Assembly (NCBI GenBank): GCA_017620475.1
Contig: JAFZQI010000024.1
Span: 1-44,315 of the forward strand
Direction: 5' to 3'
Length of the DNA: 44,315 nt
DNA from: Clostridiales bacterium
Lineage (GTDB): Bacteria > Bacillota > Clostridia > Saccharofermentanales > Saccharofermentanaceae
In this document: positions 1-7,698 of the stretch, piece by piece
Layout of the letters: each line of letters begins with the position of its first letter
How positions within the stretch are numbered: the stretch's first letter is position 1
Notes under the pieces: generated by a model
What the model was told of the DNA's origin: nothing
The model's input: the letters and a program-made list of their open reading frames with translations, nothing else
Database searches by the model: none
Program-made: the position numbers and the translations under genes

Positions 1-48
1 GTTACTATTCTTCCACTCAACCAGTTTTCCATACGCTAATCTATCCAT
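1..48 (-). CDS. 5' end of a DUF4143-type AAA ATPase (partial)
   Basis: Only the first 16 codons are inside the window. They read MDRLAYGKLVEWKNSN, and a GGAGGCG ribosome-binding site lies just upstream of the ATG. This opening resembles bacterial ATP-binding proteins of the AAA_14/DUF4143 type, which usually begin with a short M-x-R-x-x-Y-x-x-L-x-x-W-K segment before the Walker A loop. The identification rests on that resemblance alone, because Walker A lies outside the window. A full-length member of the same class sits at 37587-38882. The iterated motif at 72-122 lies upstream and probably holds its promoter. It could also be an unrelated short-leader protein. Confidence 0.5.
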   Translation of the reverse strand, partial: MDRLAYGKLVEWKNSN

Positions 49-71
49 AGTATCGCCTCCGCACTATGATT

Positions 72-156
72 TTACATTTTTTCGGACGAAAATACAAACG
101 ATATTACATTTTTTCTGACGAACTTTTGATATCGCTCAACACAAATACTGACGAAC
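72..156. repeat. Iterated motif upstream of the partial ATPase gene
   Basis: A 19-bp motif, TTACATTTTTTC(G/T)GACGAA, occurs at 72-90 and again at 104-122, exactly 32 bp (about three helical turns) apart. A shorter third copy of its end, CTGACGAAC, lies at 148-156. On the minus strand the copies read TTCGTC(C/A)GAA followed by an A-rich run, and they lie just upstream of the ATPase start codon at 48. Position and phasing suggest operator sites. Confidence 0.55.
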
Positions 157-197
157 ATCTACAAATTCTTATACATCGGCAGTTGATCTACGGCAAC

Positions 198-227
198 AAA
201 AAACCCGTAAACACTAAGTCTACGGGT
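198..227 (-). terminator. Terminator of the tRNA-Ser gene
   Basis: A 7-bp stem (203-209 with 221-227, ACCCGTA/TACGGGT) is followed on the minus strand by a run of six Ts. It lies directly downstream of the tRNA 3' end, as expected for an intrinsic terminator. Confidence 0.75.
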
Positions 228-232
228 CTTGG

Positions 233-322
233 CGGAGAAGGAGGGAGTCGAACCCTCGCGCGGCTGTTACACCACCTAAAGCTTTAGCAAAGCCTCCCCT
301 TCGGCCTCTTGGGTACTTCTCC
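233..322 (-). tRNA. tRNA-Ser (anticodon GCU)
   Basis: On the minus strand the 7-bp acceptor arms GGAGAAG and CTTCTCC pair and are followed by discriminator G. The anticodon stem AGGCT/AGCTT encloses the seven-base loop TTGCTAA, giving anticodon GCU, which decodes AGC/AGU serine codons. A long variable arm and the T-arm sequence GGGTTCGACTCCC mark a class II (serine-type) tRNA of about 90 nt. CCA is not encoded after the discriminator. It appears to be a single-gene unit with its own terminator at 198-227. Confidence 0.93.
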
Positions 323-361
323 ATGCCGAAGTCACTTGCTTCTATCGAAGCGACATGAGAT

Positions 362-370
362 ATTCTACCA
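362..370 (-). promoter_or_regulatory. Possible extended -10 promoter for tRNA-Ser
   Basis: On the minus strand this reads TGGTAGAAT, a TGn extended -10 element about 40 nt upstream of the tRNA 5' end. No good -35 box is visible. Confidence 0.35.
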
Positions 371-497
371 TAGAAAAAGCAACATTTCCACTTTTTTATT
401 CTCCATTTGTGGTTTTTCTTATTTTCTCTTAGAACCGCCGACATTTTCCCTTACGGGCTTTTTCTTTTTCACGAACGAAGGTAAGCCTTCCGTGGAG

Positions 498-506
498 TGA
501 TATAAT
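498..506 (+). promoter_or_regulatory. Extended -10 promoter for the 554-1051 gene
   Basis: TGATATAAT, a perfect -10 hexamer with an upstream TG, lies 48 nt before the start codon at 554. There is no convincing -35 hexamer. Confidence 0.45.
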
Positions 507-553
507 GAGAACAATTTGATAAAAACACAAGTAAACGGAGAACCGAGATATCT

Positions 554-1051
554 ATGACAAGAAGCAGTAAAACAGCGCTCAGTGAGGCATCTTCTTCGGG
601 CGCAATTCAAAAGACAGAGGTAAGTGACGACTTCCTGAGATCTTTTTTCAGTAAATCTCGCAAGAGTTCCTGGGGCATTTTGATTGGAACACTTGTAGCA
701 TTCGCCGTTGCGGTGCTGATTGCCTGGCTGTTGATCTCCAAGGCCCGTATCATTATCTTCAGCGCAAAGATCGTCATCTTCTTCCTGCTGTGCCTGATTG
801 CTCCTATCTACGGCGTATACAACATCTTTACCACAGCAAGCGCAATCAGAAAGCGTGACTGCGAGTTTTACTACGGAACATATCGCGGAGAGAAAGACGA
901 TCACAGCGCGATCGTGAACGGTCTTGAGGATCAGACGCTCCATTTCTCAGATAATAAGGAGTGCGATCTCGATCCCGCACCGGGATGCCGGGTGATCATT
1001 GCCAGACTAAATGATGATCTTTCCCTGTTCCGCGACACTTCCGGCCAGTAA
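554..1051 (+). CDS. Hypothetical two-TM membrane protein
   Basis: This is a 165-residue protein of no family I recognise. A polar N-terminus of about 40 residues is followed by two hydrophobic segments (around 43-63 and 66-92) separated by a very short loop. A charged C-terminal domain of about 70 residues follows, which probably faces the cytoplasm. There is no signal-peptidase site, so it should stay in the membrane. A CGGAGA site precedes the ATG and an extended -10 lies at 498-506. It is transcribed alone, facing away from tRNA-Ser and converging on rmuC. Confidence 0.7.
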   Translation: MTRSSKTALSEASSSGAIQKTEVSDDFLRSFFSKSRKSSWGILIGTLVAFAVAVLIAWLLISKARIIIFSAKIVIFFLLCLIAPIYGVYNIFTTASAIRKRDCEFYYGTYRGEKDDHSAIVNGLEDQTLHFSDNKECDLDPAPGCRVIIARLNDDLSLFRDTSGQ

Positions 1052-1130
1052 TACAACCTTGTAATTCACCTGTTTTCTATACGGCTTTCTATACTGCTGT
1101 TCTTAACAGATCCATGCCTTGGCGTCCTGA

Positions 1131-2510
1131 CTATTCCAAGCCGCCATCCATCTCATCTGACAGATCTTCCGGCAGATGAAGCCCTTCGTCCAATTCCGTA
1201 ATGTTTTTCAGCACACGGTTCATGGCATTCGTTCTTCTGTTCTGAAGCAGATCAAGGTTCTTCACGGCTGTCGTCAGGTTTGACTGCACCGTCTTAAGGG
1301 CGTCCTGATACTTGCCGAACTCGGTCTTTACCGCACCGAGTGTTCTCTCGATCTCATGGGATTTCTTCTCGATGGCCAGCGCCTGATAATAATTCGTGAT
1401 CGTGCTGAGGATCGCCATCAGCGTATACGGCCCGGCCACCGTAACATGCAGCTGATTCAGCTCCTCGATCAGATTCAGATTCACGATCTCCGAATACATA
1501 CCTTCAAACGGCACGAAAAGAACTGCATACGGGGTCGTGTCCGGTACACTGATGTATTTCTCCACGATCGTTCTGGCATCCTCACGGATCGCCTTTGCAA
1601 AGTCCCTCCTGGCGGCATTGATCGAGTCTTTGTCTCCGGAATCGTATGCATGTAACAATGTTTCGTACAGATCCAAATGACACTTGGAATCAACCGGAAG
1701 GTAGCTGAATCCGTTTCCGTCACGGATCGGCATCTTGATAGCGATCTCCACGTGATCGGACGAATCAGGTTTCGTCGGCACCTCCACATCGTACTGCACC
1801 GGTGTCAGCACATCCGCGATGATCTGCTTCAGCTGGACTTCTCCCATGATGCCTCTGGTCTTGACGCCGTTCAGCGTCTTCTCAAGACTTCCTACCTGCG
1901 TGGAGATCCCTTTAAGCTCACCCATCGTCTTCTGCAGTTCCGTCATCTGTGTCAGCACACCCTTGAAACTCTTCTCGAACTGCTCATTCAAGGTCTTGTC
2001 CAGTCTTTCATTGACGGATTCACGGATCTTCTCGATCTGCTGATTGTTCTCTACGCGAAGCTTCGTAAAGTCCTCGTTCAGTGTCTCCGTAAGCTTGGAA
2101 AGTCGGGTCTCCATAGTCTTGTTCAAACTATCCAGGCCATGGGTCAGGATCTTGGTATTCCCTTCAAGAATCGCCGTACTGCTCTCTTTATCCGTCTTAA
2201 GCACACCGGAAATACTGTTGCTCATTGCATCGAACTTCTGGGAGAGCATACGGTTGCTGAGATTACTCAGCTCTTCGTTGTGGGTCCTAGTCGTGGCCTG
2301 CTGTTCGTTCTCTACCCGTGTCAGGTTCTGTTCCATTGACGTGATCCTCTGATCGATCACCTTGCTCAATGCATCCTGCATCCGGGACGGATCTTCACTA
2401 TTCCGCAGGGCAAGAACATGCACACCCGCATACGTGCGGATCAGAAGAAATGCCAAAATGATGACAAAGACCAGTACGACTGAAGAAAGAATCAGAATCG
2501 CAATATCCAT
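1131..2510 (-). CDS. rmuC: RmuC-family DNA recombination protein
   Basis: RmuC proteins are thought to limit rearrangements at inverted repeats and are predicted nuclease-like factors. This 459-residue protein has the family layout. An N-terminal membrane anchor spans about residues 4-27. A long coiled coil with many Gln/Asn/Glu-rich heptads covers about 45-210. The RmuC domain follows, with RGIMGEVQL near 217, VDSKCHLD near 273 and TPYAVLFVPFEGMYSE near 324. The length is normal for the family and the ATG follows GGAGGA at close to ideal spacing. It is probably a single-gene unit, although the hemolysin-III gene lies upstream of it on the same strand. Confidence 0.92.
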   Translation of the reverse strand: MDIAILILSSVVLVFVIILAFLLIRTYAGVHVLALRNSEDPSRMQDALSKVIDQRITSMEQNLTRVENEQQATTRTHNEELSNLSNRMLSQKFDAMSNSISGVLKTDKESSTAILEGNTKILTHGLDSLNKTMETRLSKLTETLNEDFTKLRVENNQQIEKIRESVNERLDKTLNEQFEKSFKGVLTQMTELQKTMGELKGISTQVGSLEKTLNGVKTRGIMGEVQLKQIIADVLTPVQYDVEVPTKPDSSDHVEIAIKMPIRDGNGFSYLPVDSKCHLDLYETLLHAYDSGDKDSINAARRDFAKAIREDARTIVEKYISVPDTTPYAVLFVPFEGMYSEIVNLNLIEELNQLHVTVAGPYTLMAILSTITNYYQALAIEKKSHEIERTLGAVKTEFGKYQDALKTVQSNLTTAVKNLDLLQNRRTNAMNRVLKNITELDEGLHLPEDLSDEMDGGLE

Positions 2511-2619
2511 ACTATCCTCCTTCGCAGACCTGATTCGCCACTGTTATGGCCAATCACGCAAGTCTGCTTTTGTTGATAGTACAGATATTAACAAAGGAGG
2601 TGTCCAAATATTTCCCAAC

Positions 2620-3279
2620 CTAGTAAATGAAGATATAGATCCCGAACCAGTGGGCGGCAGCGCCGAGAAGAACGAAAATGTGCCAGATGAAGTGCATGCC
2701 CTTGGTATCTTTACAGAACGGTATCATGCCGATCGTGTAGAGGATCCCTCCTCCCAGGATCATGATAAACATCCAAAAGTCGTTTCGGATCATGCCGGGA
2801 ACAAACAGCAGTCCGCTCCATCCGATGAGAAAATACAGTGTAAAGTGTAGCGGCATAAACCTGGCAGGTCCGAAAATCCCGATAATCGTTATTCCGGCAA
2901 CGATCAGGCCCCACTGGATACAGAACATGACCAGTCCCCGGGTATTTCCCCAGTACACCAGACACATCGGCGCAAATGTTCCGCCGATGAGAAGATAGAT
3001 CGAACAGTAGTCAAAACGGCGCCACAGTTTCTTGACAAAGAGGCCGCTTTTCCAGGCGTGATACAGACAGCTCATCGAAAAGAGCAGGATCAGGCAGATG
3101 CCGTAGAAGCAGGAGGCCAGAACTTTGAGAGCAGTATTCGATCGGAGAAGAAGCAAAATAAAACCGGCAATGGAGAGTCCTGCCCCGACTCCGTGAGTTA
3201 CGGCATTACCCACCTCTTCCAGCGTTGTCAGTTTCGGAGGTTCATTTCTCTTATCGATTTCTTCTTTCGTGAGCCGCAT
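2620..3279 (-). CDS. Hemolysin III family (PAQR-like) membrane protein
   Basis: This polytopic membrane protein belongs to the HlyIII/TrhA branch of the PAQR superfamily, linked to membrane homeostasis. Family signatures are EEVGNAVTHGVGA near the N-terminus, MSCLYHA after the second helix, FDYCSIYLLIGGTFAPM in the middle, and a final helix with HFIWHIFVLLGAAAHW. The histidines of the putative metal site are all present. I chose the ATG at 3279 (219 aa, normal for the family). An upstream GTG at 3351 would add 24 charged residues and has no ribosome-binding site. A strong promoter lies at 3378-3406. Confidence 0.88.
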   Translation of the reverse strand: MRLTKEEIDKRNEPPKLTTLEEVGNAVTHGVGAGLSIAGFILLLLRSNTALKVLASCFYGICLILLFSMSCLYHAWKSGLFVKKLWRRFDYCSIYLLIGGTFAPMCLVYWGNTRGLVMFCIQWGLIVAGITIIGIFGPARFMPLHFTLYFLIGWSGLLFVPGMIRNDFWMFIMILGGGILYTIGMIPFCKDTKGMHFIWHIFVLLGAAAHWFGIYIFIY

Positions 3280-3377
3280 CTTCCGATGAACTTCCCCCTT
3301 GATCTTAGTCCCTGTCTCCTGACTCCGATTCGTCCTTCGCTTTTCGGACACCTGGAGGCACAGGGTAATTCCTGTAC

Positions 3378-3406
3378 ATTATACCGCTACATTTCCTCTC
3401 CTCCAA
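3378..3406 (-). promoter_or_regulatory. Promoter of the hemolysin-III gene
   Basis: On the minus strand TTGGAG is followed after 17 bp by a perfect TATAAT (plus-strand 3378-3383). It sits between the terminator of the preceding gene and the hemolysin-III start. Confidence 0.7.
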
Positions 3407-3441
3407 TAAAAGAGCCGTCCCGAAGTATCAGGACGGCTCTT
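3405..3441 (-). terminator. Terminator of the DUF4428 gene
   Basis: An 11-bp stem (3410-3420 with 3431-3441, AAGAGCCGTCC/GGACGGCTCTT) with a 10-nt loop is followed on the minus strand by TTTATT. It lies 40 nt beyond the stop codon at 3482. Confidence 0.85.
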
Positions 3442-3481
3442 GTGCCTTCATCGCGGAGAACGATATCAAAGGCTCGTGTTA

Positions 3482-4240
3482 TCAGAGATTATATTTTTCA
3501 AGAGCGATTGCTGCTCTTCTATTGAGTTCGGTGCGGTCTCCGTAGATGGCGACATCGAGAGCATTGGCAGCTTCGAGGCCCTTCTCTTCTGTTGCGCTCT
3601 CATCACCGGAAGCAGCCGCCTTAGCAGCGCCTACAACGGCCTTAGTTGCATCGATCTGGCTCTTCCATGTGTTCTTCATGTTGCCGAGAGTCTTCTGGAT
3701 ACCGAAGATCGTATCGAATTCCTTTGCCAGTTTCTTGGCATCTCCACTGTACTCATAATCGAAATCACAAAGACCCATCGTGTTCTGGAACGAGAAGTGG
3801 ATATACTTCTTGCTCGGATCCGCTTTGGTTCCATCCGGCTTCTTATCCGGCTTTGTCGGCTTATAGTCACGAAGATCTCCAAGGCGGAATACACATGCCT
3901 GCGGATAATACTTTCCGAAGATAAAGAACTTGTAGCTGGCAATAGCCAGTGCCATCAGACCCTGATCCTCGAGGACGAAGATTCCCGTGCCGTACTGCTT
4001 CGGACGATCCTTCTTCTTAGCCTTCATTCTCGGAACGAAAATATCGTTGAAGATCTTGGTTCCGTTCTCTACCTGCTTGATGTGATCCTGCACCTGCGCA
4101 AGATCTGCATGAATGAAATCAAAATACTTCTTCATGCCTTTCTTCTGGCATACTTTACGGCAAATCACATTTCCGTCCGCCAGTTTCTGTTGTCCGACCA
4201 GGTTTACTTCTGCTCCGCAGATTGCACATTGTTTTCCCAT
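3482..4240 (-). CDS. DUF4428 domain-containing protein
   Basis: This 252-residue protein opens with the DUF4428 zinc-finger-like module: C5-x2-C8 (MGKQCAICG) and C27-x3-C31 (VICRKVCQK), followed by an aromatic/charged helix. The remainder (about 60-200) looks like a beta-rich domain that carries the FVLEDQGLMALAI segment. The tail is alanine-rich. No signal or membrane segment is present, so it is probably cytoplasmic and metal-binding; the function is unknown. The ATG at 4240 is preceded by GGAGGGTATT. An in-frame ATG eight codons upstream lies before that site and is unlikely to be used. A clean promoter and terminator make it monocistronic. Confidence 0.82.
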   Translation of the reverse strand: MGKQCAICGAEVNLVGQQKLADGNVICRKVCQKKGMKKYFDFIHADLAQVQDHIKQVENGTKIFNDIFVPRMKAKKKDRPKQYGTGIFVLEDQGLMALAIASYKFFIFGKYYPQACVFRLGDLRDYKPTKPDKKPDGTKADPSKKYIHFSFQNTMGLCDFDYEYSGDAKKLAKEFDTIFGIQKTLGNMKNTWKSQIDATKAVVGAAKAAASGDESATEEKGLEAANALDVAIYGDRTELNRRAAIALEKYNL

Positions 4241-4300
4241 AATACCCTCCAAAAAACCTTGCAAACGCCTTTTTCTCTTCTCGTCATAGACGATATAACA

Positions 4301-4329
4301 ATTATATTTGATTTTTAAACAGTTGGCAA
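4301..4329 (-). promoter_or_regulatory. Promoter of the DUF4428 gene
   Basis: The minus strand reads TTGCCA, 17 bp, TATAAT, about 60 nt upstream of the start at 4240. Confidence 0.75.
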
Positions 4330-4400
4330 TCCGATTTCTCTGTTCACAGAATTTTATTCTTTTCCATCAGCACTGTTTACAAGTCCCCTCCCTGTCAGTA

Positions 4401-4429
4401 TTGAGCGAAAAGAACGGCTGTGATACTAT
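4401..4429 (+). promoter_or_regulatory. Promoter of the first sensor-GGDEF gene
   Basis: TTGAGC (4401-4406) is followed after 17 bp by TACTAT (4424-4429). The transcript would begin about 15 nt before the start codon at 4452, just upstream of the GAGAGGT ribosome-binding site at 4438-4444. Confidence 0.65.
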
Positions 4430-4451
4430 TTTTCTATGAGAGGTATCGTCT

Positions 4452-6281
4452 ATGAAGATTTGTGCATTTATCGGTGATATGTATCGTGACTATTCGTCCG
4501 AGCTCATTCTTACTATACAGAAATGCGCCATCGAACGCGGGCATCGTGTGGATGTCTTCGGCAACTGTTCCGTGCCCAGCGAGAACCCTCTTCATGCAGA
4601 AGGTCTGAAGAAGATCCTCTCTCTTCCGAATTATTCCGATTACGATGGAATCATTCTCTGTTCCGACACACTGCATCACGCCGGCTTGAACTACGAGCTT
4701 CTTGAGAATCTGACCGCCGCAGCGGATCTTCCTCCTGTTGTAAGCGTCCGCGCAGAAGAAGCCGGTTTCTATGCGATCGTTCCCGACAACCGCCAGATCA
4801 TGTATGAGATCGCAAAATACATCATCGGTAAGGTTGGCTGCGGAGATATCGGATTTGTCACCGGACGTGATGATCTCAAAGATTCTCACGAACGTCTGGC
4901 CGGATTCGAAGACGCGATGGAAGAAGCCGGGTTTACGGTTTCCGAAGATCTGATTTTCCATGGTAACTACTGGACAAACCAGGGACCTCAGACGGCGGAT
5001 TTCTTTATCCGCGAAGACGGAACGCTTCCGAAAGCCATCATCTGTTCTAATGACTACATGGCCATTGCTCTTACAGACGAGCTGATGAAGCGCGGGTATT
5101 CGATTCCGAAAGACACGCTGATCACCGGCGTGGATAATCTGGATGCTTCTGCGATCCATATTCCTTCGATCACCACATCCGATATTCCGGAAGAAGTCCT
5201 GGGCAGATCTGCCATCATGTGTCTGGAACGGATCCACGCAGGAGAAGAGGTCGATATGTGTACTACCGTTCCCGGACGCCTGCTCCTTCGAGAGAGTTCC
5301 GGTGAGGCCTTGACGAAGCAGGACTTCGATGAGATGCACCGCACATTGGATGTACTGCAGCGGAATTACTACGATAAAACGCGTGCGTTCGTTCTTCTCT
5401 GTTCCGATTACGAGGATGTTCTTTCCTACGATGCATGTGTTAACTATACTTTGAAGAATCTGGACGGGTACGGACTTTTCAACCAGATCCTCCTTTGCAA
5501 GTATTGTGAGAACGACAGACAGCTGGTTGGCAGCTGTGAGAACGGGAAGTGTACACGAACCAATATCAGTTTCCCGAATCAAGAGCTTTTCCCGGAGCAA
5601 TATGAGACATCGAATCCTGCACTTCGGATCTTCCTTCCGGTCTTCTACAAGAGTGAAGTATACGGGTATATCGTGTTCCGTTTGAATTCGGATGTGAAAT
5701 ATATCCTCGATGAGAAGATGGAGTTCACCATGGTTCTTCTCGGGCAGACGCTCAACCGCCTGCGTCTTTATGATAAGCTCTTCGAAGTGAACAACATCAT
5801 GGACCTGTACATCAAGGATGCTTTGACCGGACTTCTTAACCGCCGCGGTTTCGAGAAAGGTGTCGCCCAGTATTTTACCGACGGCGCAGTCACGGATCAC
5901 AAGATCGCCGTAGTCAGCATCGACATGGACGGCCTTAAGGATATCAATGACAATCTCGGGCATGCCGCCGGCGACGAAGCCCTCAAGGGTATTGCGCACT
6001 GTCTGGAGTCTGTACTGAAAGAAGGAGAGATCGCGGCAAGGATGGGCGGCGATGAATTTGAAGCCATCCTGATCCTCAATAGCCCGGCTCGAATCGGACA
6101 GTTTATCCGCAGTTTCCGCAACGCCATCAAGAAAGCCAATGCCGAGAACCGTGCGGAATACTCGCTAAGTGCCAGTATCGGCACCTGTGAAGTCTCTGAT
6201 TGGGAAACGCTTCTTGAGTGCATGAATAAAGCAGACAAGATCATGTACATCGAGAAGAAGACGAAGAAGCATCGCTCCTGA
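4452..6281 (+). CDS. Diguanylate cyclase with LacI-like sensor domain
   Basis: This 609-residue protein is predicted to make c-di-GMP from GTP in response to a small ligand. Residues 1-280 look like a periplasmic-binding/LacI effector domain (AIICSNDYMAIALTDELMKRG, then ITGVDNLDAS) without a DNA-binding head or signal peptide, so sensing is cytoplasmic. A linker domain (about 290-440) carries cysteines of unclear role. The GGDEF domain begins at DALTGLLNRRGF near 456. It has SIDMDGLKDIND for metal binding and an intact active-site GGDEF at 532-536. The usual RxxD inhibitory site before GGDEF is absent, so product inhibition is not expected. A paralogue lies at 12797-14692. It ends one base from the convergent alpha-galactosidase gene. 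Confidence 0.9.
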   Translation: MKICAFIGDMYRDYSSELILTIQKCAIERGHRVDVFGNCSVPSENPLHAEGLKKILSLPNYSDYDGIILCSDTLHHAGLNYELLENLTAAADLPPVVSVRAEEAGFYAIVPDNRQIMYEIAKYIIGKVGCGDIGFVTGRDDLKDSHERLAGFEDAMEEAGFTVSEDLIFHGNYWTNQGPQTADFFIREDGTLPKAIICSNDYMAIALTDELMKRGYSIPKDTLITGVDNLDASAIHIPSITTSDIPEEVLGRSAIMCLERIHAGEEVDMCTTVPGRLLLRESSGEALTKQDFDEMHRTLDVLQRNYYDKTRAFVLLCSDYEDVLSYDACVNYTLKNLDGYGLFNQILLCKYCENDRQLVGSCENGKCTRTNISFPNQELFPEQYETSNPALRIFLPVFYKSEVYGYIVFRLNSDVKYILDEKMEFTMVLLGQTLNRLRLYDKLFEVNNIMDLYIKDALTGLLNRRGFEKGVAQYFTDGAVTDHKIAVVSIDMDGLKDINDNLGHAAGDEALKGIAHCLESVLKEGEIAARMGGDEFEAILILNSPARIGQFIRSFRNAIKKANAENRAEYSLSASIGTCEVSDWETLLECMNKADKIMYIEKKTKKHRS

Positions 6282-6282
6282 T

Positions 6283-7566
6283 TTAGCGGAATACCAGACA
6301 GCCATGCGGCGGAATAATCGTGTCCGCTATCTCTTCCCCGGATGAATACTGCCTGCCGGTCCATAGCTCCGTGAACTGACCCTGAACCCCATTTCCGATA
6401 TCGAACCCGATTTTTCGAGGAGTTTCTGAAAGATTAAACAGGGCAATATATCTCACGCCATCTTCCGAAGAACAGGCTTCCCACACCGATTCATCCTCGT
6501 TAAGGCGGATCATGTGCGGTTTGTTTTTGGGGGCACACATTGCCAGGATCTCTCTGTTTGTAAGAAGCGAAACCGTCTCTTCATTCATCGCCGGAAGCTC
6601 CGAACCGATCATGAGCGGGGATCCGAAGAGGCACCAAAGCGTAAGCATAGTACGCTGTTCATCAAAGGTAAATCCCGTAGGTCGTATATTCCCGAAGCCT
6701 TTGCCCAGCATACCGACGGGAAGCATATCGCAATCCGGATAGCATCCGGCAGATACCTGATCCTGCCAGATCCTGCAGCGCTCAAACATGTCTTTAAGAG
6801 AGCTCCAGTTATCCCAGAAATCATCCGTGATACGCCACATATTCGCATATTTCCTGTAGTGTTCCACTTCTTCGATCAATGCCGGACCCGGAGAAAGGGA
6901 AAGGACGATCTTCCTTCCTGTCTTCTCGATGGCACGGGCCAGCATTTCGACCTCATGGCGGGCCGAATACGGATCATGAGGATAGGCGTTGGTATTGCAG
7001 ATATCGTCGCACTTGATGAAGTCTACGCCCCACGAGGCATACAATTGAAGCAGGGAATCATAGTACTTCTGCCCTGCTTCCGTATTGCGGACACCATACA
7101 TATCCGGATTCCACTTACTGATGGATGAAGGATCGGCGATCTCGTCTGCCGTAACGTCCGTTCCGAGTACCGCTCCGTGAAGATGGGCAGCCAGCCTGGG
7201 AATGCCCCGCATGATGTGTATGCCGAACTTTAATCCTTTGGCATGGACATATTCTGCCAGCTTCGTAAAACCCGAGCCGTCTGCCGATGAGGGAAAACGC
7301 TCCGGATCCGGGAGGAACCGCGAATACTCATCCATTTCCATCTTCGAAAACGGGATGTACTGGTATTGCTCTCTTTTCGAGCCTGCGCCATGGGCGTACC
7401 ACTGGATATCCACCACCACGTATTCCCATCCGTAGGAAAGAAGATTCTCAGCCAGATAGTCTGCGTTCCGCTTGACATCTTCTTCCGTTACCGTGGTGTC
7501 ATAGTAGTCGTAACTGTTCCATCCCATGGGTGGAGTGGGGCAAAAATCGTTCTTGTCCATCATCAT
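6283..7566 (-). CDS. Alpha-galactosidase, glycoside hydrolase family 27
   Basis: The 427-residue protein should hydrolyse terminal alpha-galactosides (or alpha-GalNAc), the role of GH27. The (beta/alpha)8 barrel starts with PPMGWNSYDYY near 12. The nucleophile is Asp187 in DFIKCDD and the acid/base is probably in RITDDFWDNW (about 245-254). The last 80 residues form the usual beta-sandwich. No signal peptide is seen, so it acts inside the cell on imported oligosaccharides. Three ATGs in a row (7566, 7563, 7560) follow GAGGAA, and the second has the best spacing. Its 3' end abuts the convergent sensor-GGDEF gene with no terminator between them. A CTTGT...ACAAG inverted repeat lies upstream near 7590-7607. 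Confidence 0.9.
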   Translation of the reverse strand: MMMDKNDFCPTPPMGWNSYDYYDTTVTEEDVKRNADYLAENLLSYGWEYVVVDIQWYAHGAGSKREQYQYIPFSKMEMDEYSRFLPDPERFPSSADGSGFTKLAEYVHAKGLKFGIHIMRGIPRLAAHLHGAVLGTDVTADEIADPSSISKWNPDMYGVRNTEAGQKYYDSLLQLYASWGVDFIKCDDICNTNAYPHDPYSARHEVEMLARAIEKTGRKIVLSLSPGPALIEEVEHYRKYANMWRITDDFWDNWSSLKDMFERCRIWQDQVSAGCYPDCDMLPVGMLGKGFGNIRPTGFTFDEQRTMLTLWCLFGSPLMIGSELPAMNEETVSLLTNREILAMCAPKNKPHMIRLNEDESVWEACSSEDGVRYIALFNLSETPRKIGFDIGNGVQGQFTELWTGRQYSSGEEIADTIIPPHGCLVFR

Positions 7567-7623
7567 TTTTCCTCATTTTTATGTGATTACTTGTATAATA
7601 TCACAAGCTTTTGCCCGAAAAAC

Positions 7624-7651
7624 TTGAAATAGTTTGTTAACCGAGTATAAT
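7624..7651 (+). promoter_or_regulatory. Promoter of the coiled-coil gene
   Basis: TTGAAA (7624-7629), 16 bp, TATAAT (7646-7651), 47 bp before the start at 7699. Confidence 0.65.
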
Positions 7652-7698
7652 AAAATTTGTAATAGCATTTTAATAATTGGGTTGTATAGGTGGTAGTC

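Noticed and set aside
233..322. tRNA-Ser as an integration site for a mobile island
   Set aside because: No integrase, no repeat of the tRNA 3' end and no phage-like genes are found in the window.
2571..2604. Inverted repeat TGTTGATA/TATTAACA followed by a perfect AAAGGAGGTG on the plus strand
   Set aside because: It looks like a ribosome-binding site, but the only nearby plus-strand ATG is followed by a stop after three codons. Read on the minus strand it resembles the end of 16S rRNA by chance only.
4434..5999. A 521-codon open frame on the minus strand
   Set aside because: It lies wholly antisense to the first sensor-GGDEF gene, has no recognisable domain and a cysteine/histidine-rich composition. 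The plus frame has intact catalytic motifs.
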